Assembly (NCBI RefSeq): GCF_945915435.1
Contig: NZ_CAMEFG010000010.1
Span: 1-64,000 of the forward strand
From: an uncultured Paracoccus sp.
GTDB lineage: Bacteria > Pseudomonadota > Alphaproteobacteria > Rhodobacterales > Rhodobacteraceae
Reading direction: 5' to 3'
Length of the DNA: 64,000 bases
In this document: positions 1 through 7,291 of the stretch, piece by piece
Layout: each line of letters starts with the position of its first letter
Position numbering within the stretch: position 1 is the stretch's first letter
Position numbers and translations under genes: made by a program
Notes under the pieces: model-generated
Told to the model about the DNA's origin: nothing
What the model saw: only the letters and a program-made list of their open reading frames with translations
Databases searched by the model: none

Positions 1-160
1 TCTTCGATACCGAAGCGGGCACGGCATGAAAGCCGTCGAAGGGGCCGACATAGGGAACCAGGCTCGCACGCTCTTCCTCGAACACTTCCCGGATCGTGCG
101 CTTGCGCAGCTCGGGGTGCGTCTTTGCAGGAGAGTTGATATGCTTATTAAGCTGGATCAT
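1..160 (-). pseudogene. IS21-family transposase (IstA) fragment, runs off the window edge
   Basis: Reading the minus strand from an ATG at 160 gives 53 residues that include REVFEEERASL, PYVGPFDGFHA and PASVSK. This order is typical of the C-terminal half of IS21-type IstA transposases. An in-frame TAA lies a few codons upstream of the ATG, so the N-terminal catalytic part is missing here and this is a remnant rather than a complete gene. The frame is still open at position 1, so more of the C-terminus may lie outside the window. It marks one border of the Rhs island. The family call is from recalled motif similarity, not a search. Confidence 0.68.
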
Positions 161-264
161 TAAAACAATTTAGAAAACTTTAGACTTGCCTGAGAGGAAG
201 AAGGTAGTATGGCGCCAAGAAATGAAGAGCTTATGCAGACTCAGAAGATTGATTGCGCACATTT
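161..264. other. AT-rich gap between IS remnant and immunity candidate
   Basis: A short non-coding stretch, clearly poorer in G+C than the chromosome to the right. I see no convincing hairpin with a T-run and no gene in it. It is downstream of the last gene of the Rhs island and probably holds the 3' untranslated end of that transcript. Confidence 0.4.
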
Positions 265-807
265 CTAACTTTGCAAAAGTGCGATGGCATGGTCTATGTA
301 GTCTTCGGTGATGTAGGGCGCAAAGCCTGCATTTCCACCCGCTGCAAAGGATTTCTTATAATCCTTCAATTTATCGCGCTTGTCTGGAATTGCTAATGCT
401 GCAATGTGCCGTAACGGAAGAGCGCCTGCGGAAGTGGGTGGAAGTTTGGCATACTTTTCTAGACCTGAATTCAGGTCCTGCTCTTCTGCCCAGTTGATTA
501 TGGATTTTGATATGTTCAAGATATCTTCTCCAGAAAATTCCTGAGAATATATGACTTGATTGATCTTAAAATCAACGATCAAGGGTGTGGTTTTGTTATT
601 TGCACCCGAGATGATATCTACATAACTTGAAAATTTCTCGGTTGGGACAGAAAGAGCAAGATCAAGTTTCTGCTGATCGGGCAAAATTTTCAACCGAGGC
701 TGTATTTGTACAAAACGATCAGAAAGGTCCATCCGACAGGATGTGCCGCCTCGCTTGGTTTTCCAGCCAAGTTGCTTGAAAATATCGACTATCTCTTTTT
801 GGTTCAT
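265..807 (-). CDS. Putative immunity protein for the orphan Rhs nuclease cassette
   Basis: An 180-residue soluble protein with no signal peptide or membrane segment, rich in lysine and isoleucine. Its start codon shares one base with the stop of the upstream orphan Rhs toxin frame (TAATG on the minus strand). That arrangement implies translational coupling and is typical of toxin/immunity pairs. Base composition is markedly AT-richer than the chromosomal genes, as is usual for exchangeable Rhs tails. I do not recognise the family with certainty. The immunity role is inferred only from position, size, coupling and composition. It would neutralise the PD-(D/E)xK-like nuclease encoded just upstream. 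Confidence 0.55.
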   Translation of the reverse strand: MNQKEIVDIFKQLGWKTKRGGTSCRMDLSDRFVQIQPRLKILPDQQKLDLALSVPTEKFSSYVDIISGANNKTTPLIVDFKINQVIYSQEFSGEDILNISKSIINWAEEQDLNSGLEKYAKLPPTSAGALPLRHIAALAIPDKRDKLKDYKKSFAAGGNAGFAPYITEDYIDHAIALLQS

Positions 808-1691
808 TAACCCGCAAGTCTCGGAAAGCTAATAATGGTCACGGGTATTCCATCAGGATGACCCTGTTCTGACAAGGGCCTTCCAGGGTCTAGCCCCAAG
901 TTGGCTGCTCTCTGCCCCACAGGTATCGCATCGCCAGTTCCTAACAAGGGGTAGATTTCAGTCTGTCTTTGCGTAAGATCGGCATTTCCTGTCTTGATCT
1001 CAATCAGATGAGCCATGCCATCGTCCCCGCGGTAGCCGATGTCAGGTACTGTGCGCCCTCGGTTGACAGGGCCATTGAATGACGGACCTTCGACAACTTC
1101 ATAACCCTCGGCTTCAAGATGTCTCCTGACATCGTCAACGCGTGCGTTGTGATGGGCGCGCTTTTCCTGAATGGTGGGTGGTTTCTTATCAGAATTGCGT
1201 GGTCTCTTTCCTCCACACCCGCTCAACCCCATCGGATCGACCCAGTTGTTCGGGTCGGCGACGTAGGCCTGGGGCCGCAGGCCGCCCATCAATCCGATGG
1301 GGTCGGGCGAAAGATATTGCGTCGCGTCGGGGTCGTAGTAGCGTTGGTTGTTGTAGTAAAGGCCGCTTTCCTCGTCCTCCCACTGCCCCTGGAAGCGGAT
1401 GGGGCAGGTGGGGGCGTGGTCGAGGTTGGCGGCGTATTTGCGGGACGGCAGGTCCAGGGCCTCGGGCTGGCCCCACAGCGACAAGTCTTGCGCCAGGCGA
1501 CGGCGGTGCCGTCTTAGGTAAACATCTCGCGTGATGAGGATACTATTAATAACTCTGCTGTCGTCGTTCCCATTCCAATAGAATGTTTTCGAGGGTTTCG
1601 CTATCGATCTCGGTTTCGTCGTGCGGAGCAAAGGAAAAGTTTTCGTCTTCCTCCAGTTCAAATATCCGAAAAGGAATCTCGACTTGCTCAA
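807..1691 (-). CDS. Orphan Rhs core fragment with PD-(D/E)xK-like nuclease tail (displaced rhs-CT cassette)
   Basis: The trustworthy part is 807-1531. It begins with a near copy of the Rhs core of the intact gene next door (from DLSLWGQPEALDLPS through YYDPDATQYLSPDPIGL to VDPMGL) and then switches to a different toxin of about 140 residues. The tail contains VPDIGYRG followed by HLIEIKTG, the D...ExK pattern of PD-(D/E)xK nucleases. Compared with the intact gene the copy lacks one C near 1491, which breaks the frame just upstream of QDLSLW. The first 50-60 residues of the open frame back to 1691 are therefore not Rhs. They also overlap the neighbouring immunity gene out of frame, so a real start is doubtful. 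It is most likely a silent toxin reservoir rather than an expressed protein. Confidence 0.7.
   Translation of the reverse strand: MSKSRFLFGYLNWRKTKTFPLLRTTKPRSIAKPSKTFYWNGNDDSRVINSILITRDVYLRRHRRRLAQDLSLWGQPEALDLPSRKYAANLDHAPTCPIRFQGQWEDEESGLYYNNQRYYDPDATQYLSPDPIGLMGGLRPQAYVADPNNWVDPMGLSGCGGKRPRNSDKKPPTIQEKRAHHNARVDDVRRHLEAEGYEVVEGPSFNGPVNRGRTVPDIGYRGDDGMAHLIEIKTGNADLTQRQTEIYPLLGTGDAIPVGQRAANLGLDPGRPLSEQGHPDGIPVTIISFPRLAG
1212..1531 (-). repeat. Direct repeat copy A: duplicated 3' end of rhs core
   Basis: About 320 bp nearly identical to 2335-2656, in the same orientation and spaced about 1.1 kb apart. Differences are a handful of substitutions and a missing C near 1491. The homology starts at the codons just after the conserved DPMGL motif and ends abruptly at CATCTCGCG. 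It provides a substrate for homologous recombination that would replace the active toxin tail with the orphan one. Confidence 0.85.
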
Positions 1692-1884
1692 GCAAGGTTA
1701 CGAGTGATCTCAGGCGGGTGGAAACCTCCTGATGGTTATTCATAAAAAGAAGGCCTTCATATAATGGTTTGCCTTCTGCAATGCGTGATCTTGCCTCCCC
1801 CAAGGAAAGTGAAAGGATCTTAGCCAGGTTTGCCACAGCAGGAAGATTTTTCTCTTGTTGAACCAGTATTGCAACTTTGCTCAT
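1546..1884 (-). CDS. Putative immunity protein for the GHH-type Rhs toxin
   Basis: A 112-residue acidic protein starting with MSKVAILVQQEKNL and ending in an acidic, leucine-rich helix (ETEIDSETLENILLEW). Its ATG directly abuts the TAG stop of the large Rhs gene with zero spacing, so it is surely co-translated with it. An acidic surface suits binding to a basic nuclease domain. No signal peptide is visible, consistent with a cytoplasmic immunity factor against a DNase or RNase. I do not recognise a named family. The function is inferred from position and size, which fit the general rule that Rhs effectors are followed by their immunity gene. Confidence 0.62.
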   Translation of the reverse strand: MSKVAILVQQEKNLPAVANLAKILSLSLGEARSRIAEGKPLYEGLLFMNNHQEVSTRLRSLVTLLEQVEIPFRIFELEEDENFSFAPHDETEIDSETLENILLEWERRQQSY

Positions 1885-4800
1885 CTAAAAATCCTCTGGG
1901 TAATTCGGGTTATTCGGTACGCCATAAGTGTCGTTCTGCCAGTTCCCGCCGTGCCAACGATGCTGATGCTCGTTGCGAGTGGCCGGATAGATGTTAGAGG
2001 GGTCATCAGCGAGCTGCGGATGATCCAAAGCGTTGTATTTATGGTGTCCTTCGATAGGTTGACCATCGAATGTCGGGGTTCGTCCGGCAATAATATCGTT
2101 ACGCTGTTGTGGTGACCAGTCTCGGGTGCCTGGGCCACCGGCACGCAGTGCGCGCCGCTCCTGCGCCCAAAAACGGCTTACACCACGGTTACGGCGATTA
2201 CTGAAACGTCGGTCCCAATTCAGATGTTGATATTCTGCACGAGTCGCCGTGCGTGCGTCAATCCTCGCTTGGATCGCACTGCGTTGCGATGGTGTGAGGG
2301 GTTGGAAAGGTGTAGAATACTGTGGCACTGTCGAGCCACACCCCTCCAACCCCATCGGATCGACCCAACTGTTCGGGTCGGCGACATAGGCCTGGGGCCG
2401 CAGGCCGCCCATCAGGCCGATGGGGTCGGGCGAAAGATATTGCGTCGCGTCGGGATCGTAGTAGCGCTGGTTGTTGTAGTAAAGGCCGCTTTCCTCGTCC
2501 TCCCACTGCCCCTGGAAGCGGATGGGGCAGGTGGGGGCGTGGTCGAGGTTGGCGGCGTATTTGCGGGACGGCAGGTCCAGGGCCTCGGGCTGGCCCCACA
2601 GCGACAGGTCTTGCCGCCAGGCGACGGCGGTGCCGTCCTGGGTGAACATCTCGCGCGGGGTGCCGATGTGGTCGGTGACGAGATAGTGCAATTCGTCGCC
2701 CGCCGCCCGCGCGAGGGGGCGATAGGATCCCGGATCGTAGATCCAATGCGCGGCCTGTTCCCAGTCCGGGGCGCCGTCGGGACCCAGCGGGGCCTCGGCA
2801 ACGATGCGGGTGCCTTCCCACTGGTAGGCGCGGCCCTGGCCTGCCGGGATGAAGCCGGGGGAATCGGCGTCCTCGCGCCCGCCCGAGACCACCTTGAGCC
2901 GCTGGATACGCCGCCCGAGCGCGTCGTAGACATAGCGCCAGACCGCGCCCTGCGGGGTTTCCAGCCGGACCAGATGGCCCTGCGCGTTCCAGCCCATGCG
3001 CCAGATGCGGGGGCGAAAGCCGGGTTCCTCGATGCGTTTTTCGATGACGCGGCCGGCGTCGTCGTGGGTGTAGTGGACGTGGCCGCGCTGGCGGACCCGG
3101 CCCGCGTCCTGGCTGACCTTTTCGCGTGCCATGCCGGTCGCGATCTCGGTCAGGTTCTGGCTGGGATCGTAGCCGAAGCGGCTGACCAGGGTCGTGTCGC
3201 CGTGGCGGCTGGTCTTGGTGACGCCGACCACCTGGCCGCGCGGGTCGTAGTCGAAACGCTTCTCGCCCGTGATCCGGTCGTTGACCGAGACGGGCCGATG
3301 GGCGCGGTCCCACTGGTAGGTGCGGTGGGCCAGCGCGCCGGCGCGGGTGATGTGGTCGTTGCGGTGATCGCCGGTCAGCGCGCCGTAGCGGACCTCTTCG
3401 GGCAGGGCAGAGAGGGGGCCTGCGATCTGTTCGACCAGCAGGCCGAGGTTGCTGTAGCCCTGCGTCAGCGCGAATCCGGCCTGGCTGCTGCGCATGGTTT
3501 CCAGCCCGCGCGGATCGTAGGCAAAGCGCAGCGCGTCATGGTTGCCGATGCGCAACTCCTCGACCTGGCCCGCCGCGTTGTAGCTGGAGGCCAGCGGCAG
3601 CACGTCGCCCGTGCGCGCGATGCGCCCAGAGCCGTCGGGCGCGTATTCCGAGCGGATCTCGCGCCCGTTCAGCCTTTCGCTGGTGATGCGGCCCATGATG
3701 TCATAGCCGTATTCGACCACGCTTTCGGCGGTCTCGGCACGGATCAGGCGGCCCGCGACGTCATAGGCAAAGCGCGAACGCGACAGTTCCGCGCCGCGGA
3801 TGAATTGCAGTTCGGTCAGCTGGCCCGCCTTGTTGCGCAGATAGGCCCGGCGCGAGCCGTCTGGCATCAGCGCGCCGGTCAGGCGGCCCGCCGCGTCGTA
3901 GTCGTAGCGCGTGACCAGCCCGGCATAATCGCGTTCCGCCCGGATGCGGCCAGCGGTGTCGTAAGAGATCTCATACCGCTCGCCCTTCTGGTTGACGATG
4001 GCGGTCAGCCGGGTCATCGCGTCATGTTCAAAGCGCAGGCGGTGGCCCTGTTCGTCGGTCATGCCCAGAAGCAGGTCGAACGCGCCGTATTCCATGCGCC
4101 GGGTCGCGCCCTCGCCGTTGGTGACGGTGGTCAGCAGCCCCTCGCCGTCATAGGCGGCATGGGTGGTGGAGCCGTCGGGCAGGGTGACGCTGCGCATGTT
4201 GCCGCGCGGGTTTTCCGGGCCGCGGCTGTGGTCCCAGGTGGTCTCAGTCCCGATCTCGTCCGAAAAGCGGACCAGCCGCCCCTCGGCGTCATGCTTCATC
4301 TGCTGCTCGAATCCGGCGATGGTGCGCAGCATGCGCGGGCGTTGCAGCATGTCGTAATAGAAACGTTCCTGCTTGCCGCCGGGATAGTCGATGCGCAGCA
4401 CCTGCCCGTTGGGCGCGCGGCGATAGCGCAGGATGTTGCCGTCCGGCTGCTGGACCGAGGCCAGGTTGCCCCGGTCGTCATAGCGGAACAGATGCGTCGC
4501 GCCGCTGCTGTCGGTATGGGACCGGACGCGGCCGGACAGGTAATAGCTCCAGCTTTCGCTGGTGCCGTCGGGATAGGCCAACCCGACCAGATCGCCTTGC
4601 GAATCATAGCTGTAGCGGGTGACGTTGCCCAAGGGATCGGTGCGCGACAGCACGTTGAAGCTGCGGCCCCATTCGGTCAGCCACTCGGCCCCCAGCGGGT
4701 CGATCTCGCGCCAGACAAGGCCGCGCTCGTTCCAGTCGAAGATCGTCACCGCGCCGACGGCGTCGGTCGAGATGGTGCGCCGGGCGTCGAGGTCGTATTC

Positions 4801-6855
4801 CAGCGTGCAGCCCATATGCCCCGAATCCGACCAGTTGCGGATGACGCGGCCGTGGGGTCCGTATTCGTAATGCGCGCGGGTCAGGCGGGTGTCGGCCCAG
4901 CCGGTCAGGCGTTCCTGTTCGTCATAGGTATAGCGCAGGGTGCCGGTCTGGGACGAGATCGACTCGGACAGGATATTGGCGCTGGTATAGTTCCAGACGA
5001 ATCCGCAATCGGTGCTGCCGGGCGCATTCAGCACCGCGCGGCGGATCACCATGTCGCGGCTTTCGACCGACAGGCTGAAGCCGTCCGAATGGAGGACTTC
5101 CTTCAGCCCGCTGTCGTCATAGACGAAGCGGATACGGTTGCCGTTGCGGTCTTGCAGGCGGCTCAGCAGGACGCGGTTGCGGATGCGATGCTCGAAGATG
5201 GTGAAGGTCTGGCTGCGCCTGTCAAAGACATAGAGCATCCCCGACCGCTCGCCCGCAAGGGTCAGGTGGGGAAAGCGGATGTTGGTGGCGTTGACCTGTT
5301 CGTTGGGTGCGTGGAAGGTGATCAGGACGCCTTCATCGTCCTGATAGATGATTTCGGGGCCGTTGACGACCAGATGTTGTGCCCATGTGCCGGCCCAGTG
5401 GCGGCCCTGGATGCCTTCGCATCCCGGCGCATAGCTGCGCGTCAGCACCAGCGGAATGGTGCCGGGAATGGCGATGTCGGTGCGCGTCTCGCTGACCTGC
5501 CCCGAGGCGACATCGACCGGGTCGCCGGCCTTGGTTTCGGTGGCCTTGGGCTTGCTCTTTACCGGCTCGGATTGCGTATTCTCGGGCTGCCGGTCCCTGG
5601 GCTTTGGCTGGGCAGGGGCGCCGTCGTCAGGGCGGGGCTTCGGCGTGGTCGAGCCGGCATTGTCCGCATCGGGCTTGTTGTTCGGCTTGTTGTTCGGGCC
5701 ACCGTCCCCGTCGGGCCTGCTGGCCGGCGGCTTGTTGCTGGGTCCCGGATCCGGCTTGGGGGCCGGATTGTTCGGGCCGCCGTCACCATCGGGCCTGGTG
5801 TTCGACACCGGGTCCGGCTTGGGGGCGGTCGGCGCATCGCCATCGGGTGCCCTGACCGGCATGGAAGCGTCGGGCTTGGGCGTGGGCGTGCCGCCGGGGG
5901 TATCGCCCTTGTTGCCCTTGGGTCCGGGCAGGAAGTCCAGCAGCACGATCCCGGTGCGCACGATCCGCTGCAACATGCCGGGGTCGATGTCCAGCGCATA
6001 GGGGCTGGTGTCCATGTCGATCGCGATCGAGGGAACCCCGTCGTTGATCGTGCCGTCGCAATTCGTCTTGTGGCCGATCCGGGCGATGGGCTTGTTGTTG
6101 GCGAAGACCGTCTCGGCCCCTTCCGCGACCTGCTTGGTCGGGCCGTGGTTTTCGCAATTCACCAGGTCCTCGACGCGGGCGACGGGCTTGCCCTGGAAAT
6201 GGACGTTGGGCGAGCCGGTCGCGATCTCGCCCTTGTTCTTGCCGTATTGCCCGGCGGCCGAGGCGAAGCCCGCGCCAAGCCCGCCGACCAGACCGCCCGC
6301 CGCAGCCGCCAGCAGGACGACGCCCAATCCCATGCCGCCCGTGCCGATGATGAAGGCGCCCACTGCCACCGCCGCCAATGCGCCAAGCGCCATCGCCCCG
6401 ATCGTCGCCCATGTGCTGACATGCGCGATGGGGTGGCCGACGGTCGCGGGCATTTCGCCCTGTTCGGGCAGCGGTTCATAGCCCAGCCAACTGCCGACCG
6501 TGCTCATGGCGGCATGGCCGAGGAACTCACCGCCGAAGGAACCCAGCTTGGCGGCCCCCAGCCCGACCAGCCCCGCCAGCGCCGCAGGCCCTGCCGCCGC
6601 CAGCGCTGCCGAGCCTGCCGCGCCGATGCCTGCCCCGCCGATCAGGGTGGCTCCGCCCGCGATGGCCGTGGGCACGGCGACCCCCACCCCGGCCATGACA
6701 TACCCACCCGCCTCCGAGTCGATGAAGTCCAGCGTGTTGTCCCAGCCCCGCACGAAATCGGACCTTGCGGAGTTGTCGATGATCTCGGGGCTTGCGCCCA
6801 GGTTCTGATTGGCCAGATCGGCCCCGGTCGTCGCGCCAGCAGCCATCCCGCCCAT
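1885..6855 (-). CDS. PAAR-containing Rhs effector with C-terminal GHH/HNH-type nuclease toxin
   Basis: A 1656-residue polymorphic toxin, the expected cargo of a type VI secretion spike. Residues about 50-205 hold glycine/alanine-rich hydrophobic segments of the pre-PAAR type. A PAAR-like domain follows at about 210-300 (GSPNVHFQGKPVARV and later CENHGPTKQV). A proline/aspartate-rich linker spans about 305-445. The Rhs shell has many YD repeats (for example GRLVRFSDE, YDAAGRLTGAL) up to about 1490, closing with the core motif DPIGLMGG...VDPMGL that marks autocleavage. The variable tail starts near 1504 and contains IEGHHKYN and NIYPATRNEHQHRWHGGN, matching a GHH-type HNH/EndoVII nuclease. It follows its chaperone gene by 4 bp and precedes its immunity gene with no gap. 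Toxin activity is inference from motifs. Confidence 0.9.
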   Translation of the reverse strand: MGGMAAGATTGADLANQNLGASPEIIDNSARSDFVRGWDNTLDFIDSEAGGYVMAGVGVAVPTAIAGGATLIGGAGIGAAGSAALAAAGPAALAGLVGLGAAKLGSFGGEFLGHAAMSTVGSWLGYEPLPEQGEMPATVGHPIAHVSTWATIGAMALGALAAVAVGAFIIGTGGMGLGVVLLAAAAGGLVGGLGAGFASAAGQYGKNKGEIATGSPNVHFQGKPVARVEDLVNCENHGPTKQVAEGAETVFANNKPIARIGHKTNCDGTINDGVPSIAIDMDTSPYALDIDPGMLQRIVRTGIVLLDFLPGPKGNKGDTPGGTPTPKPDASMPVRAPDGDAPTAPKPDPVSNTRPDGDGGPNNPAPKPDPGPSNKPPASRPDGDGGPNNKPNNKPDADNAGSTTPKPRPDDGAPAQPKPRDRQPENTQSEPVKSKPKATETKAGDPVDVASGQVSETRTDIAIPGTIPLVLTRSYAPGCEGIQGRHWAGTWAQHLVVNGPEIIYQDDEGVLITFHAPNEQVNATNIRFPHLTLAGERSGMLYVFDRRSQTFTIFEHRIRNRVLLSRLQDRNGNRIRFVYDDSGLKEVLHSDGFSLSVESRDMVIRRAVLNAPGSTDCGFVWNYTSANILSESISSQTGTLRYTYDEQERLTGWADTRLTRAHYEYGPHGRVIRNWSDSGHMGCTLEYDLDARRTISTDAVGAVTIFDWNERGLVWREIDPLGAEWLTEWGRSFNVLSRTDPLGNVTRYSYDSQGDLVGLAYPDGTSESWSYYLSGRVRSHTDSSGATHLFRYDDRGNLASVQQPDGNILRYRRAPNGQVLRIDYPGGKQERFYYDMLQRPRMLRTIAGFEQQMKHDAEGRLVRFSDEIGTETTWDHSRGPENPRGNMRSVTLPDGSTTHAAYDGEGLLTTVTNGEGATRRMEYGAFDLLLGMTDEQGHRLRFEHDAMTRLTAIVNQKGERYEISYDTAGRIRAERDYAGLVTRYDYDAAGRLTGALMPDGSRRAYLRNKAGQLTELQFIRGAELSRSRFAYDVAGRLIRAETAESVVEYGYDIMGRITSERLNGREIRSEYAPDGSGRIARTGDVLPLASSYNAAGQVEELRIGNHDALRFAYDPRGLETMRSSQAGFALTQGYSNLGLLVEQIAGPLSALPEEVRYGALTGDHRNDHITRAGALAHRTYQWDRAHRPVSVNDRITGEKRFDYDPRGQVVGVTKTSRHGDTTLVSRFGYDPSQNLTEIATGMAREKVSQDAGRVRQRGHVHYTHDDAGRVIEKRIEEPGFRPRIWRMGWNAQGHLVRLETPQGAVWRYVYDALGRRIQRLKVVSGGREDADSPGFIPAGQGRAYQWEGTRIVAEAPLGPDGAPDWEQAAHWIYDPGSYRPLARAAGDELHYLVTDHIGTPREMFTQDGTAVAWRQDLSLWGQPEALDLPSRKYAANLDHAPTCPIRFQGQWEDEESGLYYNNQRYYDPDATQYLSPDPIGLMGGLRPQAYVADPNSWVDPMGLEGCGSTVPQYSTPFQPLTPSQRSAIQARIDARTATRAEYQHLNWDRRFSNRRNRGVSRFWAQERRALRAGGPGTRDWSPQQRNDIIAGRTPTFDGQPIEGHHKYNALDHPQLADDPSNIYPATRNEHQHRWHGGNWQNDTYGVPNNPNYPEDF
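2335..2656 (-). repeat. Direct repeat copy B: rhs core 3' end within the intact gene
   Basis: The intact counterpart of the 1212-1531 copy. It encodes the last roughly 105 core residues of the Rhs shell including the LSPDPIGL cleavage-site region. This copy retains the extra C that keeps the frame (WRQDLSLWG). The break in homology on the toxin side lies just after the conserved VDPMGL, the usual junction at which Rhs tails are exchanged. Confidence 0.85.
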
Positions 6856-6859
6856 GTCG

Positions 6860-7291
6860 TCAGCTCCGCTTGGGTTGTTGCAGGTTCAGCGTCGAGACGA
6901 TGCGCCGCACTTCGTTGGCCTGGCCGGGCGTCATCATCCCCGGCATCGAGCCGGTGACGACCATCGCGCGCCCCTCGGGCAGTTGGACCGTGGTGATGAT
7001 CTGATGCATCGGGCCTTGCTTGGACATCCAGGTGATTTCGACCTCGAAGGCGGCGGCGCGGGCGATGGTGACGGGCTTGCGGGCCAGCAGCTTGAAATCC
7101 GTCAGCGCGTCCGAGACCTGGTTCAACTGATCCTCGACATATTCGTTGAAGGCCATGCCCCAGGGAATGTCGTCGCGGGTGATCGAAAGGGTCAGCCCCG
7201 GCTCAAGCGGGCCGCTGCTGGATACGACATTGATCGTCTGGTCGCGCCAGCCGTGGGGAACGTCCATCGTTCCCTCGTTGAAGACAAACAT
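6860..7291 (-). CDS. EagR-type DUF1795/DcrB-fold chaperone of the Rhs effector
   Basis: A 143-residue protein with the features of DUF1795 effector-associated chaperones: an N-terminal FNEGTMDVPHGWRDQTINV strand, the central NEYVEDQLNQV helix and a C-terminal ANEVRRIVSTLNL helix. These proteins bind the hydrophobic pre-PAAR segments of an Rhs effector in the cytoplasm and help load it on VgrG. The ATG at 7291 shares one base with the vgrG stop (TGATG). A GTG one codon earlier is also possible. The gene lies between vgrG and rhs, exactly where such chaperones are found. No signal sequence is present, which separates it from periplasmic DcrB lipoproteins. Confidence 0.85.
   Translation of the reverse strand: MFVFNEGTMDVPHGWRDQTINVVSSSGPLEPGLTLSITRDDIPWGMAFNEYVEDQLNQVSDALTDFKLLARKPVTIARAAAFEVEITWMSKQGPMHQIITTVQLPEGRAMVVTGSMPGMMTPGQANEVRRIVSTLNLQQPKRS

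Noticed and set aside
2224..6957. A 1577-codon open frame on the plus strand opposite the rhs gene
   Set aside because: It is antisense to the Rhs shell, composed of shadow residues rich in A, G, V and D, with no family motif. Such long antisense frames are expected in GC-rich repetitive genes.
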